In this document: positions 49,295 to 60,900 of the stretch, one piece after another
How the letters are laid out: every line of letters begins with the position of its first letter
Numbering within the stretch: the first letter of the stretch is position 1
Assembly (NCBI RefSeq): GCF_001632365.1
Contig: NW_024468511.1
Span: 1,440,899 to 1,504,898 of the forward strand
DNA: 64,000 nucleotides
From: Laetiporus sulphureus 93-53
Taxonomy: Eukaryota > Basidiomycota > Agaricomycetes > Polyporales > Laetiporaceae
Direction of reading: 5' to 3'
The notes under the pieces: model-generated
Seen by the model: only the letters and a program-made list of their open reading frames with translations
The model's database searches: none
Told to the model about the DNA's origin: nothing
Made by a program: the position numbers and the translations under genes

Positions 49295-50641
49295 TCAAAC
49301 ACCGAACCGCGCAAGCATGTTCTCAGGCAGGCAACTGTCCTGACTGATGCGCTCGTACACCGCCAGCTGTCCTGCCAAGCAAACCAAGCTGAGCCGCATG
49401 CTCTGCCCATGCTCGACGACCAGCTCCTGCACGGCTTCCAGTGCGGCCCTCAATCTCCTGAACTTGTCCCGCGTGGTCGCCTCAATGGGGACCAATTCTG
49501 CATCGTTAATTCGGCGTTTGGTGATGGTGTGGAACTCTCCATTTTCATGCACCGCCAGGATGTGATGCGGGTCCTGCGACAAAAGCAACTGAGAATACGC
49601 CTCATCCCAGGTGTATGCTTGCGCTTTCTTGGTTATCCGAGTGATCATCTCGACTAGAGAGCCCTGCGGCACCTCCGAGCCCGCGCGAATGACGTCGAGC
49701 TCGGCAGTAGAAGCAGCAGTATCTATATTCGAGACTGGTCTCTTGGATCTGCGATTGTTCAAGGTGGAGGGCACGCCCGGCGTGGCGTCGACGGGGAGGT
49801 AGGCATCAACTTGTGCACGCACAACCATGGTGAGCCCTTCAAAATCCTGCATCGCACCGTGGATTGAGCGCCGACATGGCAGCGAACAAACAGCCGGCAC
49901 TTACATATTTGATGACGCGATAATGAGAGGCACCGGCCTCACATCCTCGCGCTTTCACCGTGCTCGCCCGCTCAAAGTTATGATAATACGTTCCGTAAAT
50001 GCGCTGCGCCGTCGTCCTTTCCCAGCGGTTCATCAGGACGGTGCGGTTTCCCGCTAGCTGCATATCGATTCTGAACTGCTCCGCAGACCCGCTCGCCCAT
50101 CGCAGAATTTTGCGCAAGCAGTTTCGGTCGGTGATAAAGTCGACTGATGGCCAGTCGACGGGGCCTCCGTTGCGGTCCTCCGCCATAATATCCGCTGCGC
50201 GAAAGAGCGGATACAGTGGGGAGGACGGCATGCGGAATCCGTGTTCGTCCATGAACATGAGTCCCTTGTCGACATGCACTTTGAATGGCACAGGTTTGTT
50301 ACGCCATTCCGGAGCCGACCCTATGAACCCGATGCAACGACGGCACTGATATATCAGGCACAGCCGGACCGCAAACGGCACTGGTACATACCAGGAACTA
50401 GAATGGTGGGCTTGGTACTATCGGTCCAGTTGTAGGAGGCCACGTACTCGACTTGAGTTATCCTTGCCTCCTTCCACAGTGCGGGTACGGCCGGTCTTTG
50501 GACGACTTGCAGAGGAGTTTCGACAAGCCCATCCACCAGGCTTCTGGTCGGAGGGCGTTGGCCAGCATTTGTTGACGGTGGTTGCCCACCGCCTCTCGCG
50601 GCGTAACGTCCACGTCCCCGCTGATTGCTTCGGTCCATCAT
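49295..50641 (-). CDS. DXO/Rai1-like protein, paralogue C (RG-rich N terminus)
   Basis: Starts MMDRSNQRGRGRYAARGGGQ at 50641. Blocks: VEYVASYNWTDSTKPTILVP, intron, SAPEWRNKPVPFKV, FMDEHGFRMPSSPLYPLF, FITDRNCLRKILRWAS, FRIDMQLAGNRTVLMNRWE, TYYHNFERAST, HYRVIKY, intron, VVRAQVDAYLPVD, TAELDVIRAGSEVP, SLVEMITR, YSQLLLSQDPHHILAVHE, LEAVQELVVEHGQSMRLSLV and LPENMLARFGV. Versus the DXO signature the first motif lost its Gly (YHNFE), EVD has become QVD and E-phi-K has become EMI, so it is probably inactive as a DXO-type nuclease. Exon structure is the same as A. Confidence 0.74.
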
Positions 50642-51034
50642 GAGGTCGTTGCCTGAATGTCGGCCAAAGATTGTAGGGAGACGGGACTCTGAAGAGCATT
50701 AAGCCCAAATCTTCCTCTTATATATCTCGTCCTGTCAGAACGAGAGAAGCAAGCCTCGTGTTATCAACGTTTTCCCTTGTATTGGATATGCAATATACCT
50801 AGTTGCATTAAGTCAGAATCTAACCCATTCGTACGCATAGGATGAGAACGTGGTTCAGGTGCGGTTTACAATATACGCCAATACTGAGCATTGACAATTA
50901 CCCTCCAGATGGCTCCGATGAGCATATCGACAAGAACTACTAAATGGGTTTCAAATGAGGGTCAATCACAATCAGTCTCACAGACAACAAGATACAGCGA
51001 CACCACATTCATATGGCCTTCTCGCCGTCATCGA
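50642..51034. other. Intergenic between paralogues C and D
   Basis: 393 bp; promoter side of C and 3' side of D. No gene seen. Confidence 0.35.
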
Positions 51035-52580
51035 TCATTCCTCAAAACGCCTCAGTAGAGCCTCCGGTAGGCAGCTTTCCCTCGACATTCTCGATATTAC
51101 CCGCAATTCCCCATCAACGTAGACCAAGCTCAGCCGGCCTTCCTTTCCGTGCGCTACAGCTAGCCTCTGAATCTCCTGTAAAGCGACGCTCAGCTTCCTG
51201 AAAACCCGTTGCGCCTGTGCTTCGACTGACGTCTCGTGGTTGTTCATGCCACGTTTGATGACGTCCTCTGACTTACGAGCCTGGTCCATGCGAACGATCT
51301 CCGGCTTGGAAAATTCGCGCTTTCCGATTGTCTCGACAATTCCGAGGGTATGCAGTGCGAGGTGGTGATAGGGTGTCTGTGATAGGTAGAGCTCTTGATA
51401 CCCCTCAGCCCAATTGTAGGGATGCACGGATGTCCGCCGACGCGTGGTCACCTCCAAGACGGAGCTCTGCGGCACGTTCAGACCACCATGGATTATATCT
51501 AGCTCAGCAGTAGACGACTGATAGGAGATGTCCGAGGATGACCAGTCATCAGATATCGGCGATGGAGTGTCTTCCCAGGGTGAAGGTCGGATAAAGGCAT
51601 CGACTTCGAAGCGCACTACCATGGTCAGGCCGTCAAAATTCTATGACAGTCGATCAGTGCGTCTATGACCGGTGCAAATAGTGAAGCACGAACGTATTTC
51701 ACGATGCGATAGTGGTCGGTAGCGTTTTTACATTCTGGAACCCCCCTCGTACAATGCGCGTTCACGCTCGCACCGTTGCTGCGACGGTCCTTGTCCATCT
51801 TTTCTATGGTACATGGGTCCCAGCGGTTGAGCAGCACCGTTCTATTTCCGGCCGATTGCATATCAATCCTGAACGTCTTGTCGGAGCTACCGTCATCCCT
51901 GATCCAATGCAAGAGTCTTCGCAAATTGCTTCGGTCCGTTATAAAGTCTACTTTCGCCCAATCGACATGGTTCCCCTTCTCCTCGGTCATGATGTTCACC
52001 GATCGCAACAGGGGATACAGTGTGCAGGACGGCATTCTGTATCCGTTCTGATCGATGAACCTCATTCCGCCTTTGAGTGTGAATTTGTCGAGGGGCGCTT
52101 TGAGCGGAAGCCTTGTGTCTAACCACACAGGGGGTGATCCTGGAACATAAGTCCATGGACATATATATATAAGGCTAACCAGAGTTTCGAATGACGCCAG
52201 CACTGACCAGGAACGACGATAGTAGGCTTCGTCCTATCAATCCAGTTATACGACCCGAGATACTCAACGTCTTGTTCGATCATAATGTCTTGTCCCCGCA
52301 CTTCACCAGGCCTTTGGAGCGTCTTCATGAAGGTGTCAGCGAGACCATCCATAATCGCTCGCGGAGGTGGAAGTTCCCTCGCGATGGCCGAGCCTTGTAC
52401 GTCCTCTCTGGCGTGACTACCGCGACCGCGATGGCTCCCTCTGCCTCGTATGAGATCCTGGCGTTGCACCCCGCTCAGCCTTGGTACCGTTTGCGTGGAG
52501 GTGTCAGCTCGGGAGGCACTGCTTCCGGCTTGGCCACGGCGACCGCGACCACCACCTCGACCTCGACCTCCGACTGGCAT
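51035..52580 (-). CDS. DXO/Rai1-like protein, paralogue D (RG-rich N terminus)
   Basis: I chose MPVGGRGRGGGRGRRGQAGS at 52580 by comparison with A and C; an in-frame upstream ATG at 52676 adds 32 residues. A second RG cluster (RGRGSHRGRGSHARED) follows. Blocks: VEYLGSYNWIDRTKPTIVVP, intron, SPPVWLDTRLPL, FIDQNGYRMPSCTLYPLL, FITDRSNLRRLLHWIR, FRIDMQSAGNRTVLLNRWD, HYRIVKY, intron, VVRFEVDAFIRPSP, TAELDIIHGGLNVP, SVLEVTTR, YQELYLSQTPYHHLALHT and LPEALLRRFEE. The motif corresponding to GFSFE is replaced by a charged insertion (KMDKDRRSNG). EVD is intact and E-phi-K is EVT. A 20-residue insertion (around ARKSEDVIKRGMNNHETS) precedes the last helix. Confidence 0.74.
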
Positions 52581-53687
52581 TTTGTATTCTAATATCGTTG
52601 TCTCGAGTGCGCGATAGAGAATGTTGAATGGCTGATGCTTAGGGGTACTATGTGAGAGGGGAGGGGGAGGGGACACTGTTAGATGAACGTGGCGATAGAT
52701 AGCATATACTCAGCTCTTGTTCGGTCGAAGAAGACATTCCGTCGATTCGATGAATTTCCTGACACGCACGAGGCTTCTTGGTGCTTGTACGGTCAGCTGG
52801 CGCACACATTAAGACAACAACTTACCAAGGTGGACTCAGGCTGTCGAGCGCTTGAGTCCAGTTCCGTGTACAGATCTCACGCAGTTTCCCTAAAAATGCG
52901 CGATTGAGCCTCGTCGTTGACATGGACAAGCAGTATAGCTAAGCTACGTGCGGCATCTACAACGACATGTACGATTGCATCTCAAAAATGTTCATCCCAC
53001 GCTATCAAGCATTCTTAGGAGATCGGCGGTGATCCATTTCTCTCCCAATAATGCACTCGTGCCTAGCAGTCTACGTCTGTGTCAGTAGAGACGTGTCTGA
53101 GCCTGAAGAGCTGCACTGCCCTGTCATGGCAATGCTTGTGGTGGGATAGGCTGAACGTGGAACGTCCTGGTCCCGGAGTCCGAATGGGATCCGGGAGCCT
53201 GGTGTGTGCCCGGAGGAGATCGCAAGGAACACCCGCCCGGCACGCATTGCGTGACAGAACAGAACAAGGCAAGAAAAAACACAACAACAGGAGATGGGTG
53301 GGTGGGTCGAAAGAGTGTCCGAGCTCGTGTTGCGAGCGAGGGAAGATGATGGTGGTCGCAGGACGAGGTACTCTTGACGCTTCGTCACGCGTCTCGTCCT
53401 GCGACATGCTGTCACGAGTCCTAGGATTCGATGGGACATGTCACGATCGAATCCGCGTATTGAGAGCCTCTGGACATGCACGAAAGCTTAATATGCATTC
53501 AAATTCACGCACACTTACACGACGGCACAGTATCAAAATATTACAAATCTGTAGGTTGACATAAACCAGATCAGCGAAGAACGGTATAAACTGCATGAGT
53601 CCGAACCAAGAAGCATCGTCCACGCCAGATTCACGCCTGCACCTGCACCCATTAATCTCACACACCAACAACGCAGCATTTCCACAC
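52581..53687. other. Gene-free stretch
   Basis: About 1.1 kb. Contains the paralogue D promoter side with a G/A-rich run near 52650-52672. Short open frames on both strands at 53060-53560 mirror each other and have no splice or family support. Confidence 0.35.
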
Positions 53688-56254
53688 TTAAAATCCGCCT
53701 TTACCCTGTACCCGTGCGATACTCCCCTGTATGCCCCTGATCACGCCGCGAACGCCCTTCGTCAAGCCCGTCGAGTCCGGCAGTTCAACTCCCTGAGCAT
53801 CACGGTACACGCCGTCGAGCCCGACGCGATGCAGATGCGTGTTCTGCACGCGGTCCACCGCGTCCAGCCATTCGGCACAGATATGCGGGCTGTCTATCAT
53901 CACGTTCACCTCTTGGCTATGGTACCAGGATTGAACGTCTGCAAATACAAAGCCCATGGCATCAGTAAAAGATAGAGGAAGAACGAAGGCGGAGTCGAAT
54001 ATACCTTGATTCCCGTTGCCCATGATACCTACGGTGTCGTCGACAACCATGAGCTTGACCTACAAGGTGCCTCTGGGTCAACATTATCCTGCATATAGCG
54101 AACCAGTGTACCAACTCACATGGCAATTCCGCTGCTGCAGGTGTGCATTTATTGGCTTGACTTGATCCCTCGCTAGAACAACCGTCATAAGCGTTCTCGA
54201 AACCAGATTAGGCGATGCATACCCGTGTACCAATAATACTTCAACCTCTCCTTCTCCTCCTCTGCCAACTGTGCGTACATTTCCCTTACGACTACCTCGT
54301 TCGCGCCTCCTTGATAAGGCAAGACCTCACCGCCATCGTTGAATCCGACATCCACGTATAGAATAACTTCGATGCCTCTTCTCACTGCGCTCAACACACC
54401 CTCGACGACGGGCGGCGCACTGAACGTTGGCGTCTGGATGAACACACGCTTTTGAGCATGTTTCAGCGCGGCGAGCCATGCGGATGCCTGCGGGTTCAGC
54501 AACTCGCGCTCATCGTTGCCTGGCCTGCCGTATGGCGGGCGGTTCACGAGCGCCATGGGCACCTCGGCATGCGGGGCATGCAGGATGTGCGGGGTATACT
54601 CCTCGTCGGTGATCGGGTCGTACGTAACCGTCGCGAGCATCGACTGGTCTCCGGCGTCTATGCCAAGCTGTCAGGGTCACTCTGCAGCAACAATCGGCCG
54701 ATATACACGCACTGATGTGGTCGGTGATAGTCTGGTATTTCCCAGATATGAACGGCTTGACCTCCCCAGGCTCGCCCTTGTTCTCCTCCGATGTCGCCGC
54801 CTCGTCCTGGTCGTGCGCGACCTTCCCCTCCGCAACCATTTGTTTATATATTTCCTCACCTTTCTTCCCATCCAGCAGGTGCGTCGTCGCATACTCGTTC
54901 TCCATGCCGAACTTATACCCTTCCTCGGGAGTAGTGCACGGACGCCCGAGCAGCGGCAGCGGCGGGTGCATCACCCTGTGCCAGCTCACGAGCGCCATGT
55001 CGTACATGCTGTCGACGATGGGACCCTCGAGATGGCACATCATCTCGAAGTTTGGCCGGTCCTGGATATTGTTCGAGCACAGGAGCGCCATCTTGCGATC
55101 AACAATCATAAACTTGCTGTGGAACGTCCCCAGCACTGGTCTGTGCAAGTCATCAGCCAAGACAAACGCCCGACTTTGAGGGCACCCACTGATGAAAGTT
55201 CACGAGCTCAAAGTCCACCCACGGCATCTCGCTCCGCCGGGGCAGCTTCACCTCATCTTTCACCCACTCATCCTCCTTCACGTAGAGGTGGCTTTCCGTG
55301 AGCATCTTTAAGTTCGCACGATCGTACATCATCTTCACGACAACCTTCTTCCCGCGTACTTCTGCACGCCGCGAGAGCTCGATGAACCCAGCACAGATTT
55401 TACTCGCGGACTTTGATGCTTGCCAGAAATTGGTAGCGAGGAACACCTCATGCTCGGCCTTGATGATGCAATCGTAGTGGTGTTGGATAATGTCTGGGAT
55501 CCTGTGGTTCGGAATATTGAAGTTAGCTGCTGTACGCAAATTATGCAATGTTAAAGAGAGGAGACACAGCATGTCCTTTGTTGTATTGCAATGAGATTAT
55601 TCAAGTCAAACTTCTCCTGACATACCTCCTCTATTGCGTACGTGACCAATTGGTGCGTATGCGTGCGAATATATCCATTAATGTAACAAGATCACCCGCA
55701 TATATGCAGCGTTGGGAAGATATATACGTTGGTGCCCTCGCACTCCGGGTGTATAACCCAAGAGGTTCTAGAATGGATACTTACACAGAGATGATGGTGA
55801 ATGACACTGCACCCCTTGAGCCCAGCAGAGGTGGGGAGACGGACCCTGCCCATGGATCGACGTCGAGCGTCTTCAGCACGTCATGGTAGATCTGCGAAAT
55901 CGTGGTTTTTGAAACATTGAACTCGGAGAGCAAGCCAAGCCCGCGCACCTTCAAGAACAAATCACTTGGCCTCGCACCGAACTCGCCACACTCCGCTGCC
56001 CGATCGAGGTCCTCTTTGGATGGCTCGTCCTCTCTCGTCACCTTTCTGCTCTCTTCGGGCGTCTTGCCCGTCTTGAGCATGCTCTTCGCTGTGGCGAAGA
56101 TACCGCCCGTCGTGCCGGGCTCATGTACCCCATGGTGGTGCGCCTCGTACACCTTCTTGACCAGCTCGCCAGGCGACGAGTCGGGCGACGCCGCATAGGC
56201 CGCGGTGAGTGTCTTTTCGGAGTGAGTTAGGTTGTATACGCGTTCCGAGACCAT
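53688..56254 (-). CDS. Phospholipase D-like protein with two HKD motifs
   Basis: Starts MVSERVYNLTHSEKTLTAAY. The N-terminal region ends SRGAVSFTIIS at a GTAAGT donor. After an unusually long intron of about 240 nt, exons read NFNIPNHRIPDIIQHHYDCI, EHEVFLATNFWQASKS and VVVKMMYDRANLK. HKD motif 1 is GTFHSKFMIVDRKMALLCSN (near 55090-55135). Then come EGPIVDSMYDMALVSWHRVM, KRVFIQTPTFSAPPVVEG, and HKD motif 2, NCH-VKLMVVDDTVGIMGNGN, whose His and Lys are separated by an intron. The end is LTKGVRGVIRGIQGSIARVQ and stop at 53688. Family members are phosphodiesterases acting on phospholipids such as phosphatidylcholine or cardiolipin; the substrate and location here are not evident. About six introns. 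Confidence 0.85.
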
Positions 56255-56680
56255 GGTTGAGGAAATGAGAGATAAGTGGGAGCTCTCGGGATTATTGTTG
56301 TGCTCATTTTAGGCTCCCTGTGATGACGAATGATCAGCGCCAGGGGGCGATTTGGGCGCTCATGCGCGCAGCCGTCGAAAGTTCCGACTCCGCTGAGGTC
56401 TGACGCTTTCGCTGTTTCAGAGTATCAGCTACTACAATCCATCTATTCGACGCAGAGCATATTAAAGGAGATCAATTCAATTGTAGGTGATGCTTGAGTT
56501 GTGGTGAAAAAGCACTACACTCAGATTGAGGTTTTGGTTATGAGTGATCGAATTCGAAATATGGATATAGATAGCTCAATGACGGGAGAAATGACAGGCG
56601 CCCAAACTTGAGCGCTAGAGACATGCGTGCGAATGTATCACATAGATCTATTGCAACAGTGAGAGGGGCTATTAGCATCC

Positions 56681-57620
56681 TCAGCACGGATAGTCATCGA
56701 AGACGTCAAAATCAAAGTCGTAGCTTTTGGACGGGCTCACTATGCGCTGAGGCGAATGAGACGTAGCAGCCTTTTCGAGCTCCTGGAACAAGGGCAATGT
56801 ATACACTGTACAGCACGAAGTTATCAACGCTCACAGGGCTGCAGAGTGTTGACAGAAGAAATAACCGAGGTATGTTGAAGCTGCGAAGACGAGTAGATAG
56901 CATTGCACGTTGTCCGATTTAAGCTTTGATGGATAAGTGTATATACTCACTTGCTGATGCTGATGTTGCGCACCTTTATCGGCCATCGCTTCGAGTGCCT
57001 GCCAAGTCGGAGACGGATCAGCCGTGAGCGCGTCATCGAGCTCGTATCTCTCGAATGCGATCGGCCTGCGAACAGGAAGGCAATATCGGCATCCCTAGTA
57101 AGTGACAACTTCACTGCTATAGATGCGAAGCACAACTTGCCAGTGGATGAGATACAGATCAAGATAGTCGACACCAAGTGCTTTCAATGTCGCATCAAGT
57201 GCAGGCTCCACATCCTTCGGTGCATGAACCTGTTCCCACAGCTGTACATATTTTTGTCTGTTATATAGGAGCTGCACAGGGTGGATAAGCTTTGAGGTAA
57301 GTAGCTCCTCACGAGAAATCTCACTCTCCTTGATTGCCTTCCAAACCTCCTCTTCGTTCTGTGTGAGAACTCATCCTAGGTCAAATATGTAGGACGACAA
57401 TGAATCGAAGATACCCACGCCATATCTCCATGTCCCGTCGCTATGCTTACACCCAGCATTCAACGCAGCTTTCACGGCGTCTCTCACATCGCCAGGCTCC
57501 GCTTGCCAGACGCCTATAGTCCCAGATCTTGACTCAGCGCGGATATATAAAGCTTAGAGGACACAGTACCGAGAGTAATGGAAGGAATCTTGTCGCACGA
57601 AGGAAGTGTACAATGAGCAG
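56681..57620 (-). pseudogene. Aldo/keto reductase relic with internal deletion
   Basis: The AKR N-terminal half is readable: HIVQLPAHCTLPSCDKIPSI, an intron, [38 protein letters not shown] (catalytic Asp and Tyr), LLTSKL (Lys), [19 protein letters not shown] (His). The C-terminal end is also present (QELEKAATSHSPQRIVSPSK to DVFDDYPC, stop 56681-56683). Between FNIPRL and that end about 120 residues of the usual barrel are absent. The frame shifts between EAMADK and KVRNISIS, an intron donor after TSK has lost its GT so intron-like sequence stays in frame, and no start Met precedes HIVQLP. A broken gene for a cytosolic NADPH-dependent carbonyl reductase. Confidence 0.65.
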
Positions 57621-58742
57621 GAAGTTGCACGATGTGCTTATGCGACCCTAAACAGTTTTGTATGCCACGATGTAGGTCGCTTGGGAAGATCAGATTGATA
57701 GCAATCCCAGCAACGACCACTAAGGCAACGCTTTTTGCAACGCACGACAACGCCGCTCGCGTTTTGCTGATGCAGCTCACACTCTTCCTCGTACTGAACT
57801 CCTCCGCTACTTCGTCGCGCTCAATGGCGTAAAGATCACAGGAAAGCCTGTAAATACCATCATTCGACGCGTCCACTCGTTCAACATGGTGAATCGCACC
57901 GTTTCTCGACATCATGGTGACCCTGAAAGGTAGATGGAATCTAGAAAGATAGGAGGATAATCAAGCCACGAGTCTATGAGGGCCAACCTGAAAGATATGC
58001 AGAATGTCGGATGCTTGGCGATATTGACTACCGATCAGACAAACAACGCGATACCGTGCCACCAGGAAGCATTCAGATAAACGCGACGTACTGATATGTA
58101 TACCGGGATATACGTGTACATGAAACGGAAACTCCGCCACATCCTCTGTGCAACACGCGAATGATAAATAGTTTGACTGTATGCGCATGTCTCTGTAATC
58201 TTCGATTGGTGAAATTCAGTGTGTATGTGTGTGAATCCTCCAGACTAAGAATAGCCTTGATTCCACATTTAGTGTAATTTTGGGTGAGTTGCTTCGCACC
58301 TGCAATAAAACCTTTGTAAAACCTTTCCGTTTGCCTTTAAGCTATCGCTCAAAGAAACCACATGGATCCCAGTTTGTATGACGGCCAACAAAGGCTACAG
58401 ACGGAACTTGAACTCAAAGGGTGACAAGCTTGGCGCCACTTGTCGCAACTCGAGCGGCTGAGGCAGCCTCTGCCGCCCGGCATTTGATCCCAGAAAGTTT
58501 CCCAGCATCACAAACTCAGATCGTTCGCGACTGCGGAATTCGGCCGTTCACGACGCCGGCAACGACCAGAAGCATACGAGTGGAGACGAGAAAGCGAGAA
58601 AGAGCGAGCCGCATGGCCCAGCATCGGAATCCATCGATGCCAAATAGACCCAAACACGTTCTCACCGTGACCTCCACCGTCGTCGTTGTCTCCGCCATCC
58701 TGTCCGACCACTTCCCGCCCCTCGTCGACAACCACGACAACA
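57621..58742. other. Upstream region of ROT1; possible 5' remnant of the reductase
   Basis: A minus-strand frame (57514-57915) with a hydrophobic stretch continues upstream of the reductase relic but does not look like its normal N terminus. The rest, up to 58742, is ROT1 upstream DNA with no further gene seen. Confidence 0.35.
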
Positions 58743-60029
58743 ATGCTCGGGCGTCTTTTCTCCCTTCTTGCTGTTGCTACGGCAAGCGTTCTTGCGCAAG
58801 ACATCGTCTTTGACTCCGCACATAACGCAACCGTCATCTATGGAACTTGGAGCTCTGGTAGCATGGGCGTGGTTACGGGCTCGGTGTGTGCTCAATCCAT
58901 TGCACCCTCACTAACGGTCATTCATGCCTGATGCGTGCTGCAGGGCTTTGCAGACCCCGCGAAGGAGTCATTTACATACCCAAATACGACTGGAATCTCA
59001 TATTCATTGTGAGTACAACTGTCGCATGTCCCACACAGGTCGTGACATCCGCCGGATGAGTCCCTGTCATTCTGTCAGATTAAGAAGTGCTAGGAAGCAG
59101 GAGGGCACAGCTATCGAGCATTGCAATGCCTCAACTTGGCAGCCGTGAATAGTCTGAGTGATGGTGGCACATTTTTTTGTAATTGGGCCGGTAGATGAAC
59201 GGTTGCTACCGTCAGATCTTCTATGGACCCGAAGGCTTGGATGATTGGAGGCGTCACAGAGGGTCGATTTGACGAACACCTTCATGCACAGACCGCTATT
59301 TTTGCAACAATTCTATGGCACGATGGTTGCTGCAACGCACTGTAACAGCATGTGCCTTGGAGCTCTGCCCGTTGGGCGATTTCGAGTGTTTGCCGCTCGC
59401 CGCATCTCATTCTTGGCTATCTGTAGCAAAGCTGCTCAGCTCCGTGAAACTGTCTGCTAACGACCCCCCTGCTACAGTACGGAGGACGGATACTACGAGA
59501 TTGCGCGATATCGGTATAACAGCAATGGTGAGTTTAAATACTCGTCTCCACCTTAATGCATACCCTAATGGTTGCGCATACAGGATCACAACCATCGTGC
59601 ATCACCGGCGTAATGAACTGGGTCCATGGGACGTACGACCTACTTTCGAACGGATCGATCGTTACGTACCCCTTCGGTGACGGGTACCAGCAGATCCAGG
59701 ACGGCTGCGCGGCGACGACCGATTTCATCGAGGACTACAATGACACGGAGCTGTACCAGTCATGGGAGATCTTCCTCGACTCGACGCTCGGGTACCAGCT
59801 GCAGCTGTACCAGTACGATGGCTCGCCACTTGCGCAGCAGAACTTGTACTCGACAACGCCAAACATGCTCCCGACACGCAGCCTCCGGAACACCACAACC
59901 AGCGCATCTTCTGAACTCGTCATTAACGCGCGCTCCGAGCTTGCGACGAGTGCTGGCGCGCGGACACAAGGGTGGAGCGCCGCGACGACTGTCGCTATCG
60001 CTGCGGGTCTGGCATCGCTCGTCCTCTGA
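58743..60029 (+). CDS. ROT1: ROT1-type ER protein
   Basis: Starts MLGRLFSLLAVATASVLAQD, a clean signal peptide. Blocks: FDSAHNATVIYGTWSSGSMG, GFADPAKESFTYPNTTGISY, after a 469-nt intron (59009-59477) TEDGYYEIARYRYNSN, then SQPSCITGVMNWVHGTYDLL, SNGSIVTYPFGDGYQQIQDG and YNDTELYQSWEIFLDSTLGY. It ends with a Ser-rich segment and hydrophobic tail ATTVAIAAGLASLVL, stop 60027-60029. Rot1 in yeast is an essential ER membrane protein with chaperone-like activity, needed for beta-1,6-glucan and N/O-glycosylation. Several N-glycosylation sequons (NAT, NTT, NGS, NDT) support lumenal localisation. The start is preceded by in-frame CTG-led sequence (58686) that I consider untranslated. Confidence 0.92.
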
Positions 60030-60900
60030 TTCGCCCCGACGCCGATATGCTTGCGGAACTCGCTTGTAGCCTTCCTTTGTCATATTCACGTTTCTTTGCT
60101 CTCGCACGCATCTTCTCGCCTGCTGCGCCGCCAGCGGACGTTGACCACTTACGCGACACTACGATACCCGTTGACTGTTTCGTGCGTACGCTCGTTTGAT
60201 TGCCATGGACTTGCACGTCTACGTATTATAGTGCGCGTACGGCCGTTCTGGTTAGCAGGCGGCCCCACATATTAGATGGAATACTATGATCTGTCGCAAG
60301 CGTTGTACTTATTTTCTACGACGATTGCGCATGCGAGCTGCATCTATTGTGGAGATGCGTTGCTGCGAGACGCTGTTCCCGGTAACGCCTAGTGGTACTT
60401 TCTCCCTATGTGACCTTGAAGTTCACGATGCAGCTCAAACTGTAATTCATGTACGCATACACACCACACGGGGACGATTGCGCAAAATAAAGCTCCAAAC
60501 TACAGTGAATGACATCGATTGCGGGACAGACTGAAGACATGATGGTGTAAATACTACAAATATTGGGCCCATCGCCCGAAGCTACAATACAGATATACAC
60601 GCTGTTACGTGACGACCAGATTGGACAAGAGGTAACTGCTATGCATGTGCAAAGAAAACCAGCGACCCAAGCCCAATTTACAAAAGGCGAGGTAATACAA
60701 TCGCATAAGATAGACAAGGATGAACCACGTACTCATAAAAATAGGGATATCGATAGGGATATCGTTCCACCCATTGCGACGATGCTTGCGGACAGGGTAA
60801 ATAGATGCGCGTATCATGAGATCGTGATCCACGTATGACAGAGGGGAAACGGGGTAGGTATACAAGCCTTGATGGCATTTTAAAATTGGCTTCGCAACGA
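60030..60900. other. Convergent intergenic region
   Basis: 871 bp between the stops of ROT1 and the kinase. Holds both 3' untranslated regions. No gene supported. Confidence 0.4.

Noticed and set aside
39659..52580. Annotation of the four paralogues as geranylgeranyl pyrophosphate synthetases
   Set aside because: No DDxxD-type aspartate-rich motif or prenyl-synthase helices; the conserved blocks fit a DXO/Rai1-like protein better.
53063..53564. Overlapping frames on both strands suggesting a small gene
   Set aside because: Mirror-image frames with no splice sites, start context or family; judged compositional.
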